Below, one piece after another: positions 27,401-36,117 of a stretch of DNA of 64,000 nt. The position numbers and the translations under genes are program-made. Numbering within the stretch: position 1 is the first letter of the stretch; every line of letters begins with the position of its first letter. The DNA comes from Archivesica marissinica. Its lineage: Eukaryota; Mollusca; Bivalvia; Venerida; Vesicomyidae. The notes under the pieces were generated by a model. It had not been told where the DNA came from, did no database searches, and saw only the letters and a program-made list of their open reading frames with translations. The stretch covers positions 12,843,584-12,907,583 of the forward strand of contig CM026398.1 in NCBI GenBank assembly GCA_014843695.1, in the 5' to 3' direction.

Positions 27401-30400
27401 ATATCACATTACTATACAACAATACAGTATATCACAGTACTATACAACAATACAGTATATCACATTACTATACAACAATACAGTATATCACATTACTATA
27501 CAACATTACAGTATATCACATTACTATACAACAATACAGTATATCACATTGCTATACAACAATACAGTATATCACATTACTATACAACAATACAGTATAT
27601 CACATTGCTATACAACAATACAGTATATCACATTGCTATACAACAATACAGTATATCACAGTACTATACAACAATACAGTATATCACATTGCTATACAAC
27701 AATACAGTATATCACATTACTATACAACAATACAGTATATCACAGTACTATACAACAATACAGTATATCACAGTACTATACAACAATACAGTATATCACA
27801 GTTCTGTATTGTTTAACTTAGTGTTGTACTAATATTTTGTTGTTCTCATATTTCCCAGATTCCTGTTCTAATATTTTGTTGTTTGCATATTTCCCAGATT
27901 CCTGTTCTAATATTTTGTTGTTTGCATATTTTCCAGATTCCTGTTCTAATATTTTGTTGTTCGCATATTTCCCAGATTCCTGTTCTAATAATCTAAATTT
28001 AATACTTCCCATTTCCTCTTAATTTGCATAGTCGAATTAGAATGTGATGATTTGAGAGCTGTTCTCTTAGAGAAAGCCTCATTATATGAAAATGACTTTC
28101 GGAACAAACCTGTATCCAACCATCTTATAATTCTTTTTACTACTATACCTCTGATTAGAATTGTTGCCAAAACCTGTTTTTATATTCTTCAAAGACGCTC
28201 CTTTTATTTATGTAAATAATGTATCCATTTGATTTATTTAGTGTGTGTCTCTTATCCATTCCGAGAAACAGCTGCTAATTAGTTCAACCGCGATCTGATC
28301 GAGGCTGATAACTGATTTTTTAAAACATTTCTTAATTGCGCATTAGTGCTTTTTTTTCCATTTCAGTATTTCAAAATTTCTGGTTTTAATAAGTATTTAA
28401 TTTTCAATTAGCGACTGTTCCTCGGTTTTAATATGTAAATATAATAATATGTCAGTAGACTGTGATAGTTTGATTATCTGTGATTAGATTAGTCTCTTAT
28501 AATTCTTTTATAATGAATGGTGTTGTACTTTGCCACGATAATTTGTTGTGTATATTTTATGTATTGTACAACGATGAGACTGAAATAAAGAATAAATCTA
28601 TAGTATTCTCTGTACTCTATAACCTTCATGTAATTTTAATATGATTAATACTATAATATTTATAATTGATACGATTGTTTGATATCAATTGTATTATTTG
28701 CTGGTGGTAGACGCCTCATTTAAATTGTATGCTAAGTTGGGCAATATGCCAGACATCATTTAGGGTATTGTTTCATTTTCCCATGATACAGCATTTGTTT
28801 AACCATTCAACACCAACTAACTGACATGGACTGGTGCATTCAACACCAACTAACTGACATGGACTGGTGCATTCAACACCAACTAACTGACATGGACTGG
28901 TGCATTCAACACCAACTAACTGACATGGACTGGTGCATTCAACACCAACTAACTGACATGGACTGGTGCATTCAACACCAACTAACTGACATGGACTGGT
29001 GCATTCAACACCAACTAACTGACATGGACTGGTGCATTCAACACCAACTAACTGACATGGACTGTGCATTCAACACCAACTAACTGACATGGACTGGTGC
29101 ATTCAACACCAACTAACTGACATGGACTGGTGCATTCAACACCAACTAACTGACATGGACTGGTCATTCAACACCAACTAACTGACATGGACTGGTGCAT
29201 TCAACACCAACTAACTGACATGGACTGGTGCATTCAACACCAACTAACTGACATGGACTGGTGCATTCAACACCACTAACTGACATGGACTGGTGCATTC
29301 AACACCAACTAACTGACATGAACTGGTGCATTCAACACCAACTAACTGACATGGACTGGTGCATTCAACACCAACTAACTGACATGGACTGGTGCATTCA
29401 ACACCAACTAACTGACATGGACTGGTGCATTCAACACCAACTAACTGACATGGACTGGTGCATTCACACCAACTAACTGACATGGACTGGTGCATTCAAC
29501 ACCAACTAACTGACATGGACTGGTGCATTCACACCAACTAACTGACATGACTGGTGCATTCAACACCAACTAACTGACATGGACTGGTGCATTCAACACC
29601 AACTAACTGACATGGACTGGTGCATTCAACACCAACTAACTGACATGGACTGGTGCATTCAACACCAACTAACTGACATGGACTGGTGCATTCAACACCA
29701 ACTAACTGACATGGACTGGTGCATTCAACACCAAACACAACCACACACCAACTAACTGACATGGACTGGTGCATTCAACACCAACTACTGACATGGACTG
29801 GTGCATTCAACACCAACTAACTGACATGGACTGGTGCATTCAACACCAACTAACTGACATGGACTGGTGCATTCAACACCAACTAACTGACATGGACTGG
29901 TGCATTCAACACCAACTAACTGACATGGACTGGTGCATTCAACACCAACTACTGACATGGACTGGTGCATTCAACACCAACTTACTGACATGGACTGGTG
30001 CATTCAACACCAACTAACTGACATGAACTGGTGCATTCAACACCAACTAACTGACATGGACTGGTGCATTCAACACCAACTAACTGACATGGACTGGTGC
30101 ATTCATCACCAACTAACTGACATGGACTGGTGCATTCAACACCAACTAACTGACATGGACTGGTGCATTCATCACCAACTAACTGACATGGACTGGTGCA
30201 TTCAACACCATCTAACTGACATGGACTGGTGCATTCAACACCATCTAACTGACATGGACTGGTGCATTCAACACCAACTAACTGACATGGACTGGTGCAT
30301 TCAACACCAACTAACTGACATGGACTGGTGCATTCAACACCAACTAACTGACATGGACTGGTGCATTCAACACCAACTAACTGACATGAACTTGTGCATT

Positions 30401-32986
30401 CAACACCAACTAACTGACATGGACTGGTGCATTCAACACCAACTAACTGACATGAACTGGTGCATTCAACACCAACTAACTGACATGAACTGGTGCATTC
30501 AACATCAACTAACTGACATGAACTGGTGCATTCAACACCAACTAACTGACATGAACTTGTGCATTCAACACCAACTAACTGACATGAACTGGTGCATTCA
30601 ACACCAACTAACAGACATGGACTGGTGCATTCAACACCAACTAACTGACATGGACTGGTGCATTCAACACCAACTAACTGACATGGACTGGTGCATTCAA
30701 CACCAACTAACTGACATGGACTGGTGCATTCAACACCAACTAACTGACATGAACTTGTGCATTCAACACCAACTAACTGACATGGACTGGTGCATTCAAC
30801 ACCAACTAACTGACATGAACTGGTGCATTCAACACCAACTAACTGACATGAACTGGTGCATTCAACATCAACTAACTGACATGAACTGGTGCATTCAACA
30901 CCAACTAACTGACATGAACTTGTGCATTCAACACCAACTAACTGACATGAACTGGTGCATTCAACACCAACTAACTGACATGACTGGTGCATCAACACAA
31001 CTAACTGACATGGACTGGTGCATTCATCACCAACTAACTGACATGGACTGGTGCATTCAACACCAAATAACTGACATGGACTGGGCATTCAACACCAAGT
31101 AACTGACATGGACTGGTGCATTCAACACCAAATAACTGACATGGACTGGTGCATTCAACACCAACTAACTGACATGGACTGGTGCATTCAACACCAAATA
31201 ACTGACATGGACTGGTGCATTCACACCAAATAACTGACATGGACTGGTGCATTCACACCAAGTAACTGACATGGACTGGTGCATTCAACACCAAATAACT
31301 GACATGGACTGGTGCATTCAACACCAACTAACTGACATGGACTGGTGCATTCAACCCCACACTGACAACCACACAAACCAACTGACATGGACTGGTGCAT
31401 TCAACACCAACTAACTGACATGGACTGGTGCATTCAACACCAACTAACTGACATGGACTGGTGCATTCAACACCAACTAACTGACATGGACTGGTGCATT
31501 CAACACCAACTAACTGACATGGACTGGTGCATTCAACACCAACTAACTGACATGGACTGGTGCATTCAACACCAACTAACTGACATGGACTGGTGCATTC
31601 AACACCAACTAACTGACATGGACTGGTGCATTCAACACCAACTAACTGACATGGACTGGTGCATTCAACACCAACTAACTGACATGGACTGGTGCATTCA
31701 ACACCAACTAACTGACATGGACTGGTGCATTCAACACCAACTAACTGACATGAACTGGTGCATTCAACACCAACTAACTGACATGGACTGGTGCATTCAA
31801 CACCAACTAACTGACATGGACTGGTGCATTCAACACCAACTAACTGACATGGACTGGTGCATTCAACACCAACTAACTGACATGGACTGGTGCATTCAAC
31901 ACCAACTAACTGACATGAACTGGTGCATTCAACACCAACTAACTGACATGGACTGGTGCATTCAACACCAACTAACTGACATGGACTGGTGCATTCATCA
32001 CCAACTAACTGACATGGACTGGTGCATTCAACACCAACTAACTGACATGGACTGGTGCATTCATCACCAACTAACTGACATGGACTGGTGCATTCAACAC
32101 CAACTAACTGACATGAACGGGTGCATTCAACACCAACTAACTGACATGGACTGGTGCATTCAACACCAACTAACTGACATGGACTGGTGCATTCATCACC
32201 AACTAACTGACATGGACTGGTGCATTCAACACCAACTAACTGACATGGACTGGTGCATTCATCACCAACTAACTGACATGGACTGGTGCATTCATCACCA
32301 ACTAACTGACATGGACTGGTGCATTCAACACCAACTAACTGACATGGACTGGTACATTCAACACCAACTAACTGACATGAACTGGTGCATTCAACACCAA
32401 CTAACTGACATGGACTGGTGCATTCAACACCAACTAACTGACATGGACTGGTGCATTCAACACCAATTAACTGACATGGACTGGTGCATCATCACCAACT
32501 AACACAACCATTCAACACCAACTAACTTACATGGACTGGTGCATTCAACACCAAGTAACTGACATGAACTGGTGCATGATATCTTTAGACCAATATATTA
32601 ATAGTAAATTACATTGACCAGTTCATTAAATTGATAAATTTTATCAAAATGGGTAATATTGTCTAAAATTAGTAATATTACTGGCAAAAAGTGCAAATCC
32701 TGATGAGATGGCTTATCTGGATCTACACTTTTTGTAAGCCTATTTAGAGGTTTGTAGTGTTGAAAGGGTTTATGAAGATCAAATTTGAGAACAATTCTGC
32801 ATAATTATAAGCAAACATACCCTATGCAACTGAATCAAGAAAACGACACAGCAATTTTATAATTGTACTGGTGAGGGATTTCTCCCTTTGACTAACCATT
32901 TATGCTTACCTTCCGTACAGGAGATGCTAGAGTATGAAACAGAAAGAAAGAGAATAAAGGAAGAATCGGAAAGTGTTAGATTAGAG
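12346..32986 (+). CDS. Gene model: small-ectodomain membrane coiled-coil protein, 3' end open
   Basis: Six exons (12346-12494, 15667-15740, 17398-17465, 17652-17725, 22707-22773, 32921-32986) join in one frame, 498 nt, 166 residues. I do not recognise the family. In order it encodes a signal peptide (about 1-19, MNRKMFQMMALLIILS), a luminal segment of about 25 residues, a transmembrane helix (about 46-64), a basic stop-transfer (KCLYNRSKR), a Ser/Thr-rich linker (76-97) and a Lys/Glu-rich predicted coiled coil (about 98-166). All joins respect phase: 2, 1, 0, 2, 0. The join of exons 1 and 2 builds a helix of normal length from two half-helices, which supports it. It is probably a type I surface or endomembrane protein. 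The 3' end is not found: exon 6 ends at a good donor (GTAAGA). Every intron contains arrays. Confidence 0.62.
12613..12650 (+). mobile_element. SINE-1 head fragment
   Basis: aggtgcgaaaggaccggag followed by a box-B-like tttgaatcc matches the tRNA-derived head of the SINE-1 family (intact at 43592 and 44276). Confidence 0.45.
12832..13235 (-). pseudogene. LINE RT C-terminal fragment
   Basis: The minus frame reads RYVTTSGMLRNDYT, then [29 protein letters not shown] and KYSFYPRVVTQWNMLPPTI. It matches, segment by segment, the C-terminal region of the reverse transcriptase at 56500-56840 ([46 protein letters not shown]). It probably belongs to the same insertion as the RT piece at 14185-14709, split by about 950 bp. 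Confidence 0.8.
13236..14184. other. Unidentified insertion-like segment inside a LINE
   Basis: About 950 bp lying between two colinear pieces of one minus-strand LINE (RRAARY before it, RYVT after it). No gene is seen in it. Confidence 0.4.
14185..14709 (-). pseudogene. LINE reverse transcriptase fragment
   Basis: Minus frame: [16 protein letters not shown], then LFTDDSIIY (catalytic FADD changed to FTDD), [67 protein letters not shown]. These are motifs C to E and the thumb of a Jockey/CR1-type non-LTR RT. It is cut on the 5' side by a SINE-1 fragment and lacks the N-terminal fingers. The FTDD change suggests an inactive copy. Confidence 0.85.
14710..14868 (+). mobile_element. SINE-1, 5'-truncated
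   Basis: Carries the SINE-1 body and tail (ccttaggcaaggc, gatggattccatcaggaat, agtgattaatataagttgt, acttgtttcgcaatc, aaaataaatttgtata). It abuts the LINE RT fragment directly. Confidence 0.85.
15035..15621. repeat. Minisatellite A4, 26-bp unit
   Basis: About 22 copies of taattagtacatacctatct plus attgtc/attatc. The array ends 46 nt before the acceptor at 15666, inside the intron of the plus-strand gene. Each unit contains tctaat, a branch-point-like string. Confidence 0.96.
15667..15740 (+). CDS. Exon 2: transmembrane helix
   Basis: Acceptor ttttcctctctcattgcag, donor AACG/GTATGT. Only one of three frames is open, and it reads IIGLIGMIGLAVICKCLY followed by NRSKRN: a hydrophobic run then a basic stop-transfer. 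Incoming phase 2 and outgoing phase 1 fit exons 1 and 3. Gly residues at 53, 56 and 59 could allow helix packing. Confidence 0.75.
15822..15893 (-). mobile_element. tRNA-like SINE head remnant
   Basis: The reverse strand has a box-A-like tggccgagtgg and a box-B-like ggttcgaatcc. It is a short remnant, not a full tRNA cloverleaf. Confidence 0.45.
15900..16170 (-). mobile_element. tRNA-derived SINE (family SINE-7)
   Basis: On the minus strand the head reads ccgtggcctagtggttaag (box A) and gaaggttcaaatc (box B). It is followed by a non-tRNA body and a low-complexity A/T tail (actttacttt). Single copy in this window. Confidence 0.6.
16317..16710 (+). pseudogene. LINE reverse transcriptase fragment with FADD
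   Basis: Plus frame: [53 protein letters not shown]. This is the palm motif C region of the same RT type as 14185-14709. It breaks off where LGFLRRN would follow. Confidence 0.85.
16779..17024 (+). mobile_element. MITE-A, full-length, piggyBac-type ends
   Basis: 246 bp bounded by TTAA on both sides, with ends TTAACCCATTCAACCCCA and (reverse-complemented) TTAACCCTTTCAACCCCA. A TTAA target with CCC...GGG termini is characteristic of piggyBac-type elements. The interior holds a strong hairpin (ggctcgtcacgagcc with flanking gatgag/ctcatc). No transposase, so non-autonomous. Confidence 0.88.
17061..17299 (-). mobile_element. SINE-4 copy
   Basis: On the minus strand a tRNA-like head (ttaacgcaatggttagcac, ggtttgatccctcag) is followed by a body (tgggttttctctggatact) and a tail agcttgtttcgcaatcg...taaaataaa that is shared with SINE-1. 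Other copies are at 40274, 45701 and 54219. Confidence 0.85.
17398..17465 (+). CDS. Exon 3: Ser/Thr-rich juxtamembrane linker
   Basis: Acceptor tttttctattttcag, donor ACG/GTAACA. With one base carried over it reads GSQNKTDTSSSSVK then NVLDPSITT. Length 68 nt, phase 1 in and 0 out. Without splicing the frame stops after five more codons. Confidence 0.6.
17652..17725 (+). CDS. Exon 4: start of coiled coil
   Basis: Acceptor catgttcttctttcag, donor GACAG/GTATTC. Phase 0 frame: FKRRMWRAYRLKESAE then IRLAEQLD, basic then amphipathic. Phase 2 out. A second frame is also partly open but stops inside the exon. Confidence 0.65.
17765..17872 (+). mobile_element. SINE-3 3' fragment
   Basis: ttacggaggttggtgcacc, aagtactggttaaccgct and cccaggaaaggtgttgtta match the body of SINE-3 at 36321-36570. 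Confidence 0.8.
18025..18391. repeat. Minisatellite A5, 24-bp unit
   Basis: About 15 copies of a unit reading gcattagcatcggtgtcctc plus atct. The minus frame would encode EDTDANAD repeats and the plus frame is also open, as expected for a period divisible by three. It lies in an intron of the plus-strand gene. Confidence 0.95.
18460..19655. repeat. Minisatellite A6, 63-bp unit
   Basis: About 19 copies with ggctgtaataagcaagttaa, ctattggatcaagttaatag and caagctgttcagttacacg. A variant (atgcaag, gcaaactg, acgcg) recurs about every five to six units, which points to higher-order duplication. Confidence 0.96.
19735..20165. repeat. Minisatellite A7, 32-bp unit
   Basis: About 13 copies of agagcttgatattagttc followed by aatgtaagaatttc, with a tttat/gattat alternation. 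Confidence 0.95.
20207..20605 (+). mobile_element. MITE-A, 3'-truncated, interrupted by a SINE
   Basis: The left end TTAACCCATTCAACACCA is intact. The element is interrupted at 20241-20457 by a minus-strand SINE, resumes at acatggactggtgcatgat, and is lost near 20605 before the right terminus. Its left flank (cccatgatacagcattt) is also found left of the MITE at 28799. Confidence 0.85.
20241..20457 (-). mobile_element. SINE-6 nested in MITE-A
   Basis: On the minus strand the head has ggtccagtggtagagcgtc (box A) and ggattcgatactcgg (box B). The body has gcaaggcacctcacaca and the tail is (acat)n. A short acatg duplication flanks it, consistent with target-primed insertion into the MITE. Confidence 0.7.
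20823..20903. repeat. 17-bp tandem repeat A8
   Basis: Five copies of gtcgatctcggtcataa with small changes. The string cataagtcgacct also occurs in the unit of array A9, 0.6 kb away. Confidence 0.9.
21136..21376 (+). mobile_element. MITE-A, full-length
   Basis: 241 bp from TTAACCCATTCAACACCA to the matching ...GTTGAAAGGGTTAA, with the internal ggctcgtcacgagcc hairpin. Second complete copy. Confidence 0.88.
21462..22673. repeat. Minisatellite A9, 93-bp unit
   Basis: Thirteen nearly identical 93-bp copies (cgtgcataagtcgacctag, gataaagggctcgagggcc, atatacgtttctttttatt), differing mainly at one cgg/ctg site. All six frames are open because 93 is a multiple of 3. The array ends 34 nt before the acceptor at 22706. 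High identity suggests recent growth. Confidence 0.97.
22707..22773 (+). CDS. Exon 5: coiled coil
   Basis: Acceptor aatgctttctttttag, donor AAG/GTGAGT (strong). Completing the split Ser codon from exon 4, the frame reads SCRFANLQKQFDKYRE then STEKKLK. Hydrophobic and charged residues alternate as in a coiled coil. Phase 2 in, 0 out. Confidence 0.68.
22774..23063. other. Intron segment, nothing recognised
   Basis: AT-rich intronic DNA between exon 5 and array A10. Confidence 0.5.
23064..24730. repeat. Minisatellite A10, 27/37-bp units
   Basis: About 50 units of ctatatctggttaccaatg plus tacaatgt, with or without an extra ctatgaatgt. The two lengths alternate irregularly. Confidence 0.96.
24785..25085. 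repeat. Minisatellite A11, 19-bp unit
   Basis: About 16 copies of catgactatatcgtgttta. Confidence 0.96.
25178..25435. repeat. Minisatellite A12, 34-bp unit
   Basis: About 7-8 copies containing gtaccatgcaccatcgc and tttaactgcaaacca. Confidence 0.95.
25610..26087 (+). mobile_element. MITE-B copy 1
   Basis: 478 bp bounded by TTAA. The ends are TTAAAGCGACACTACATCG and (reverse-complemented) TTAAAGCAACACTACATCG. The interior shares a block (caattcaggagcg, gttatatgaaatcctac) with the inverted copy at 52070-52597. No transposase seen. Confidence 0.8.
26062..26395. repeat. Minisatellite A13, 46-bp unit made from a MITE-B end
   Basis: About seven copies of gctttctgcgatgtaatgtc, gctttaa, tgttttattgaactgctgt. 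The first part is the right terminus of MITE-B; the second part is its immediate flank. Confidence 0.9.
26470..26880. repeat. Minisatellite A14, 57-bp unit
   Basis: About seven copies with ttgctagagatatacgccac, agggctaattcatac and ccctcgcattccttctg. Open in several frames because 57 is a multiple of 3. Confidence 0.96.
26950..27800. repeat. Minisatellite A15, 28-bp unit
   Basis: About 30 copies of acagtatatcacattactat plus acaacaat. Some units are shortened. Confidence 0.96.
27826..27990. repeat. Minisatellite A16, 39-bp unit
   Basis: Four copies of ttctaatattttgttgttcg plus catatttcccagattcctg. Confidence 0.94.
28032..28610 (+). other. Possible terminal exon with poly(A) signals
   Basis: After an acceptor-like taatttgcatag the frame starting at 28034 is open for 61 codons to TAA at 28217-28219 (ELECDDLRAVLLEKASLY, ENDFRNKPVSNHLI, and a hydrophobic end). 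Then come about 370 bp of AT-rich sequence and two AATAAA signals at 28584 and 28591. It would need an upstream exon ending in phase 1. Exon 5 of the plus-strand gene ends in phase 0, so it does not fit directly. I do not recognise the product. Confidence 0.3.
28799..32772 (+). mobile_element. MITE-A expanded by an internal satellite
   Basis: The left TIR (TTAACCATTCAACACCAAC) starts at 28799. The MITE body from tggtgcatgatatctttag to the right end gtgttgaaagggttta ends at 32772. Between them about 114 tandem copies of the MITE's own subterminal 33 bp have been inserted. The element is therefore about 4 kb instead of about 245 bp. Confidence 0.88.
28803..32575. repeat. Minisatellite A17, 33-bp unit derived from MITE-A
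   Basis: Unit: attcaacaccaactaactg followed by acatggactggtgc. This is positions about 6-38 of MITE-A. Both strands are open for over 360 codons (DWCIQHQLTD type) because 33 is a multiple of 3. Scrambled junctions occur near 29735 and 31355. Confidence 0.96.
32921..32986 (+). CDS. Exon 6: charged coiled coil
   Basis: Acceptor taccttccgtacag, donor TTAGAG/GTAAGA (strong). Phase 0 frame: EMLEYETERKRIKEE then SESVRLE, 22 codons, continuing the heptad-like pattern of exon 5. It is the last exon I can place. The frame is also open into the intron through array A18. A poly(A)-like AATAAA lies at 34326, but no convincing terminal exon precedes it. Confidence 0.66.
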
Positions 32987-32995
32987 GTAAGACTC

Positions 32996-33436
32996 ATAAC
33001 AACATCGATAACAACATCGATAACAACATCGATAGCAACATCGATAGCAACATCGATAACAACATCGGTAACAACATCAATAACAACATCGATAACAACA
33101 TCGATAGCAACATCGATAACAACATCGGTAACAACATCAATAACAACATCGATAACAACATCGATAACAACATCGATAGCAACATCGATAGCAACATCAA
33201 TAGCAACATCAATAGCAACATCAATAGCAACGTCGATAGCAACGTCGATAGCAACGTCGATAGCAACGTCGATAGCAGCGTCGATAGCAACGTCGATAGC
33301 AACGTCGATAGCAACGTCGATAGCAACGTCGATAGCAACGTCGATAGCAACGTCGATAACAACGTCGATAGCAACGTCGATAACAACGTCGATAACAACG
33401 TCGATAACAACGTCGATAACAACATCGATAACAACA
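32996..33436. repeat. 12-bp array A18 next to a splice donor
   Basis: About 36 copies of aacatcgataac / aacgtcgatagc, starting 10 nt after the donor of exon 6. Blocks with ATC and GTC variants are segregated. Confidence 0.96.
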
Positions 33437-33499
33437 TGCTCCCCAACCATTCAATCTTTCTGGCCGTTTTATTTTTCATTACCAAATTTGTCTGGGCTG

Positions 33500-34265
33500 A
33501 ATATCTTCTCCACCAACATCCTGTCTCTTCCATATTGTACGGTACCCTGCTCCACCAACATCCTGTCTCTTCCATATTATACGGTACCCTGCTTCACCAA
33601 CATCCTGTCTCTTCCATATTGTACGGTACCCTGCTTCACCAACATCCTGTCTCTTCCATATTGTACGGTACCCTGCTTCACCAACATCATGTCTCTTCCA
33701 TATTGTACGGTACCCTGCTCCACCAACATCCTGTCTCTTCCATATTATACGGTACCCTGCTTCACCAACATCCTGTCTCTTCCATATTGTACGGTACCCT
33801 GCTTCACCAACATCATGTCTCTTCCATATTGTACGGTACCCTGCTTCACCAACATCCTGTCTCTTCCATATTGTACGGTACCCTGCTTCACCAACGTCCT
33901 GTCTCTTCCATATTGTACGGTACCCCCGGCTTCCCAAAAACAACACAGGTTATCCGAATGCCACACAGAGTCACGTAACAACAATATCCCCCCTCCTCCA
34001 TCAACATCCTGTCTCTTCCATATTGTACGGTACCCAGCTTCCAAAAACAACAGAGGTTATCCGAATGCCACACAAAGTACCGTAACAACAATATCACCCC
34101 TCCTCCACCAACATCCTGTCTCTTCCATATTGTATGGTACCCCCGGCTTCCAAAAACAACAGAGGTTATCTGGTTATCCGAATGCCACACAAAGTCACGT
34201 AACAACAATACCCCCCCTCCACCAACATCCTGTCTCTTCCATATTGCACGTAACATCCTGAGAGT
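33500..34265. repeat. 42-bp array A19 and longer 3' units
   Basis: Ten copies of caccaacatcctgtctcttc plus catattgtacggtaccctg (33500-33930). These are followed by about three roughly 110-bp units in which the same block is joined to aaaacaacagaggttatccg and cacacaaagtcacgtaac. Confidence 0.94.
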
Positions 34266-34411
34266 CACGTAACAACAATGTAACAACTGTAGTAGACCAA
34301 GTACGGTATCTAACTCCAAGCTGAAAATAAAGTTTAAACTAAGCTGAAGAGTTCACAAAATAAGCATTATTTAATAATTGTCCGAATATTTACCCCTCAG
34401 AAATTTACTAC

Positions 34412-34603
34412 TTAACCTTTCAACACTATAGACATCTAATTAGGCCTACAAAAAGTGTAGATCCAGATGAGTCGGCTCGTGACGAGGATCTGCAATTTTT
34501 GCAAGTAATATTACTATTTTTAGACAAAATTACCCATTTTGATAAATGAACTGGTCCAAATGTAATTTTCCATTTAATTTATTGGTCTAAAAATATCATG
34601 CAT
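34412..34603 (-). mobile_element. MITE-A, truncated
   Basis: Minus orientation. The right TIR (ttaacctttcaacacta on the plus strand) is present and the element breaks at atcatgca, the same gcat position where the 28.8-kb copy starts its expansion. Array A20 follows at once. Confidence 0.82.
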
Positions 34604-34607
34604 GTAT

Positions 34608-34684
34608 ATATACCGTACATGAGCACCTATATCTATGTATATATACCATACATGAGCACCTATATCTATGTATATATACCGGAA
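34608..34684. repeat. 33-bp repeat A20, runs into gap
   Basis: At least two and a half copies of tatatataccgtacatgagc plus acctatatctatg before the N run. Confidence 0.88.
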
Positions 34685-35684
34685 NNNNNNNNNNNNNNNN
34701 NNNNNNNNNNNNNNNNNNNNNNNNNNNNNNNNNNNNNNNNNNNNNNNNNNNNNNNNNNNNNNNNNNNNNNNNNNNNNNNNNNNNNNNNNNNNNNNNNNNN
34801 NNNNNNNNNNNNNNNNNNNNNNNNNNNNNNNNNNNNNNNNNNNNNNNNNNNNNNNNNNNNNNNNNNNNNNNNNNNNNNNNNNNNNNNNNNNNNNNNNNNN
34901 NNNNNNNNNNNNNNNNNNNNNNNNNNNNNNNNNNNNNNNNNNNNNNNNNNNNNNNNNNNNNNNNNNNNNNNNNNNNNNNNNNNNNNNNNNNNNNNNNNNN
35001 NNNNNNNNNNNNNNNNNNNNNNNNNNNNNNNNNNNNNNNNNNNNNNNNNNNNNNNNNNNNNNNNNNNNNNNNNNNNNNNNNNNNNNNNNNNNNNNNNNNN
35101 NNNNNNNNNNNNNNNNNNNNNNNNNNNNNNNNNNNNNNNNNNNNNNNNNNNNNNNNNNNNNNNNNNNNNNNNNNNNNNNNNNNNNNNNNNNNNNNNNNNN
35201 NNNNNNNNNNNNNNNNNNNNNNNNNNNNNNNNNNNNNNNNNNNNNNNNNNNNNNNNNNNNNNNNNNNNNNNNNNNNNNNNNNNNNNNNNNNNNNNNNNNN
35301 NNNNNNNNNNNNNNNNNNNNNNNNNNNNNNNNNNNNNNNNNNNNNNNNNNNNNNNNNNNNNNNNNNNNNNNNNNNNNNNNNNNNNNNNNNNNNNNNNNNN
35401 NNNNNNNNNNNNNNNNNNNNNNNNNNNNNNNNNNNNNNNNNNNNNNNNNNNNNNNNNNNNNNNNNNNNNNNNNNNNNNNNNNNNNNNNNNNNNNNNNNNN
35501 NNNNNNNNNNNNNNNNNNNNNNNNNNNNNNNNNNNNNNNNNNNNNNNNNNNNNNNNNNNNNNNNNNNNNNNNNNNNNNNNNNNNNNNNNNNNNNNNNNNN
35601 NNNNNNNNNNNNNNNNNNNNNNNNNNNNNNNNNNNNNNNNNNNNNNNNNNNNNNNNNNNNNNNNNNNNNNNNNNNNNNNNNNNN
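34685..35684. other. Assembly gap, exactly 1000 N
   Basis: A round-number gap, so the true size is unknown. Different tandem arrays flank it on each side. Confidence 0.99.
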
Positions 35685-35935
35685 CTCCCTTTGCCCCCAC
35701 ATACACCATGCAATACCGGTACAATGTTACCTCCCTTTGCCACCACATACATCATGCAATACCGGTACAATGTTACCTCCCTTTGCCCCCACATACACCA
35801 TGCAATACCGGTACAATGTTACCTCCCTTTGCCCCCACATACACCATGCAATACCGGTACAATGTTACCTCCCTTTGCCCCCACATACACCATGCAATAC
35901 CGGTACAATGTTACCTCCCTTTGCCCCATTTACAC
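35685..35935. repeat. 46-bp array A21
   Basis: About five copies of ctccctttgcccccacatac plus accatgcaataccggtac, emerging from the gap. Confidence 0.94.
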
Positions 35936-36033
35936 CAAAAAGTACCAGTGCAATTTGGGTTTACAAATTCATAATTCTGTTTATGAAATAACGAATAAGC
36001 TAAGTTAGAGCAATCTGATAATCCACTGCATGG

Positions 36034-36117
36034 TCAAATATCGTCATCTAGAAGATCTGGTCCGATTTCATGGCATACAGTGCCCGGGTCTCTTTCTCTA
36101 AATAGTTCTGTGTATTG
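36034..36117 (-). CDS. RTK last exon: acidic C-terminal tail
   Basis: Acceptor gatgtttctatttcag; 27 codons then TGA at 36034-36036. Reads [14 protein letters not shown] then [13 protein letters not shown]. Phase 0 matches the CAG/GTGAAA donor at 37469. YTEL could be a phosphotyrosine docking site (inference). Confidence 0.72.
   Translation of the reverse strand, partial: QYTELFRERDPGTVCHEIGPDLLDDDI

Noticed and set aside
28826..32502. Long DWCIQHQLTD-type repeat proteins
   Set aside because: They are translations of a 33-bp satellite grown within MITE-A.
34279..34331. Short terminal exon (about 5 codons) before AATAAA at 34326 for the plus-strand gene
   Set aside because: Acceptor-like gtagtag and AATAAA fit, but the coding part is too short to distinguish from chance.
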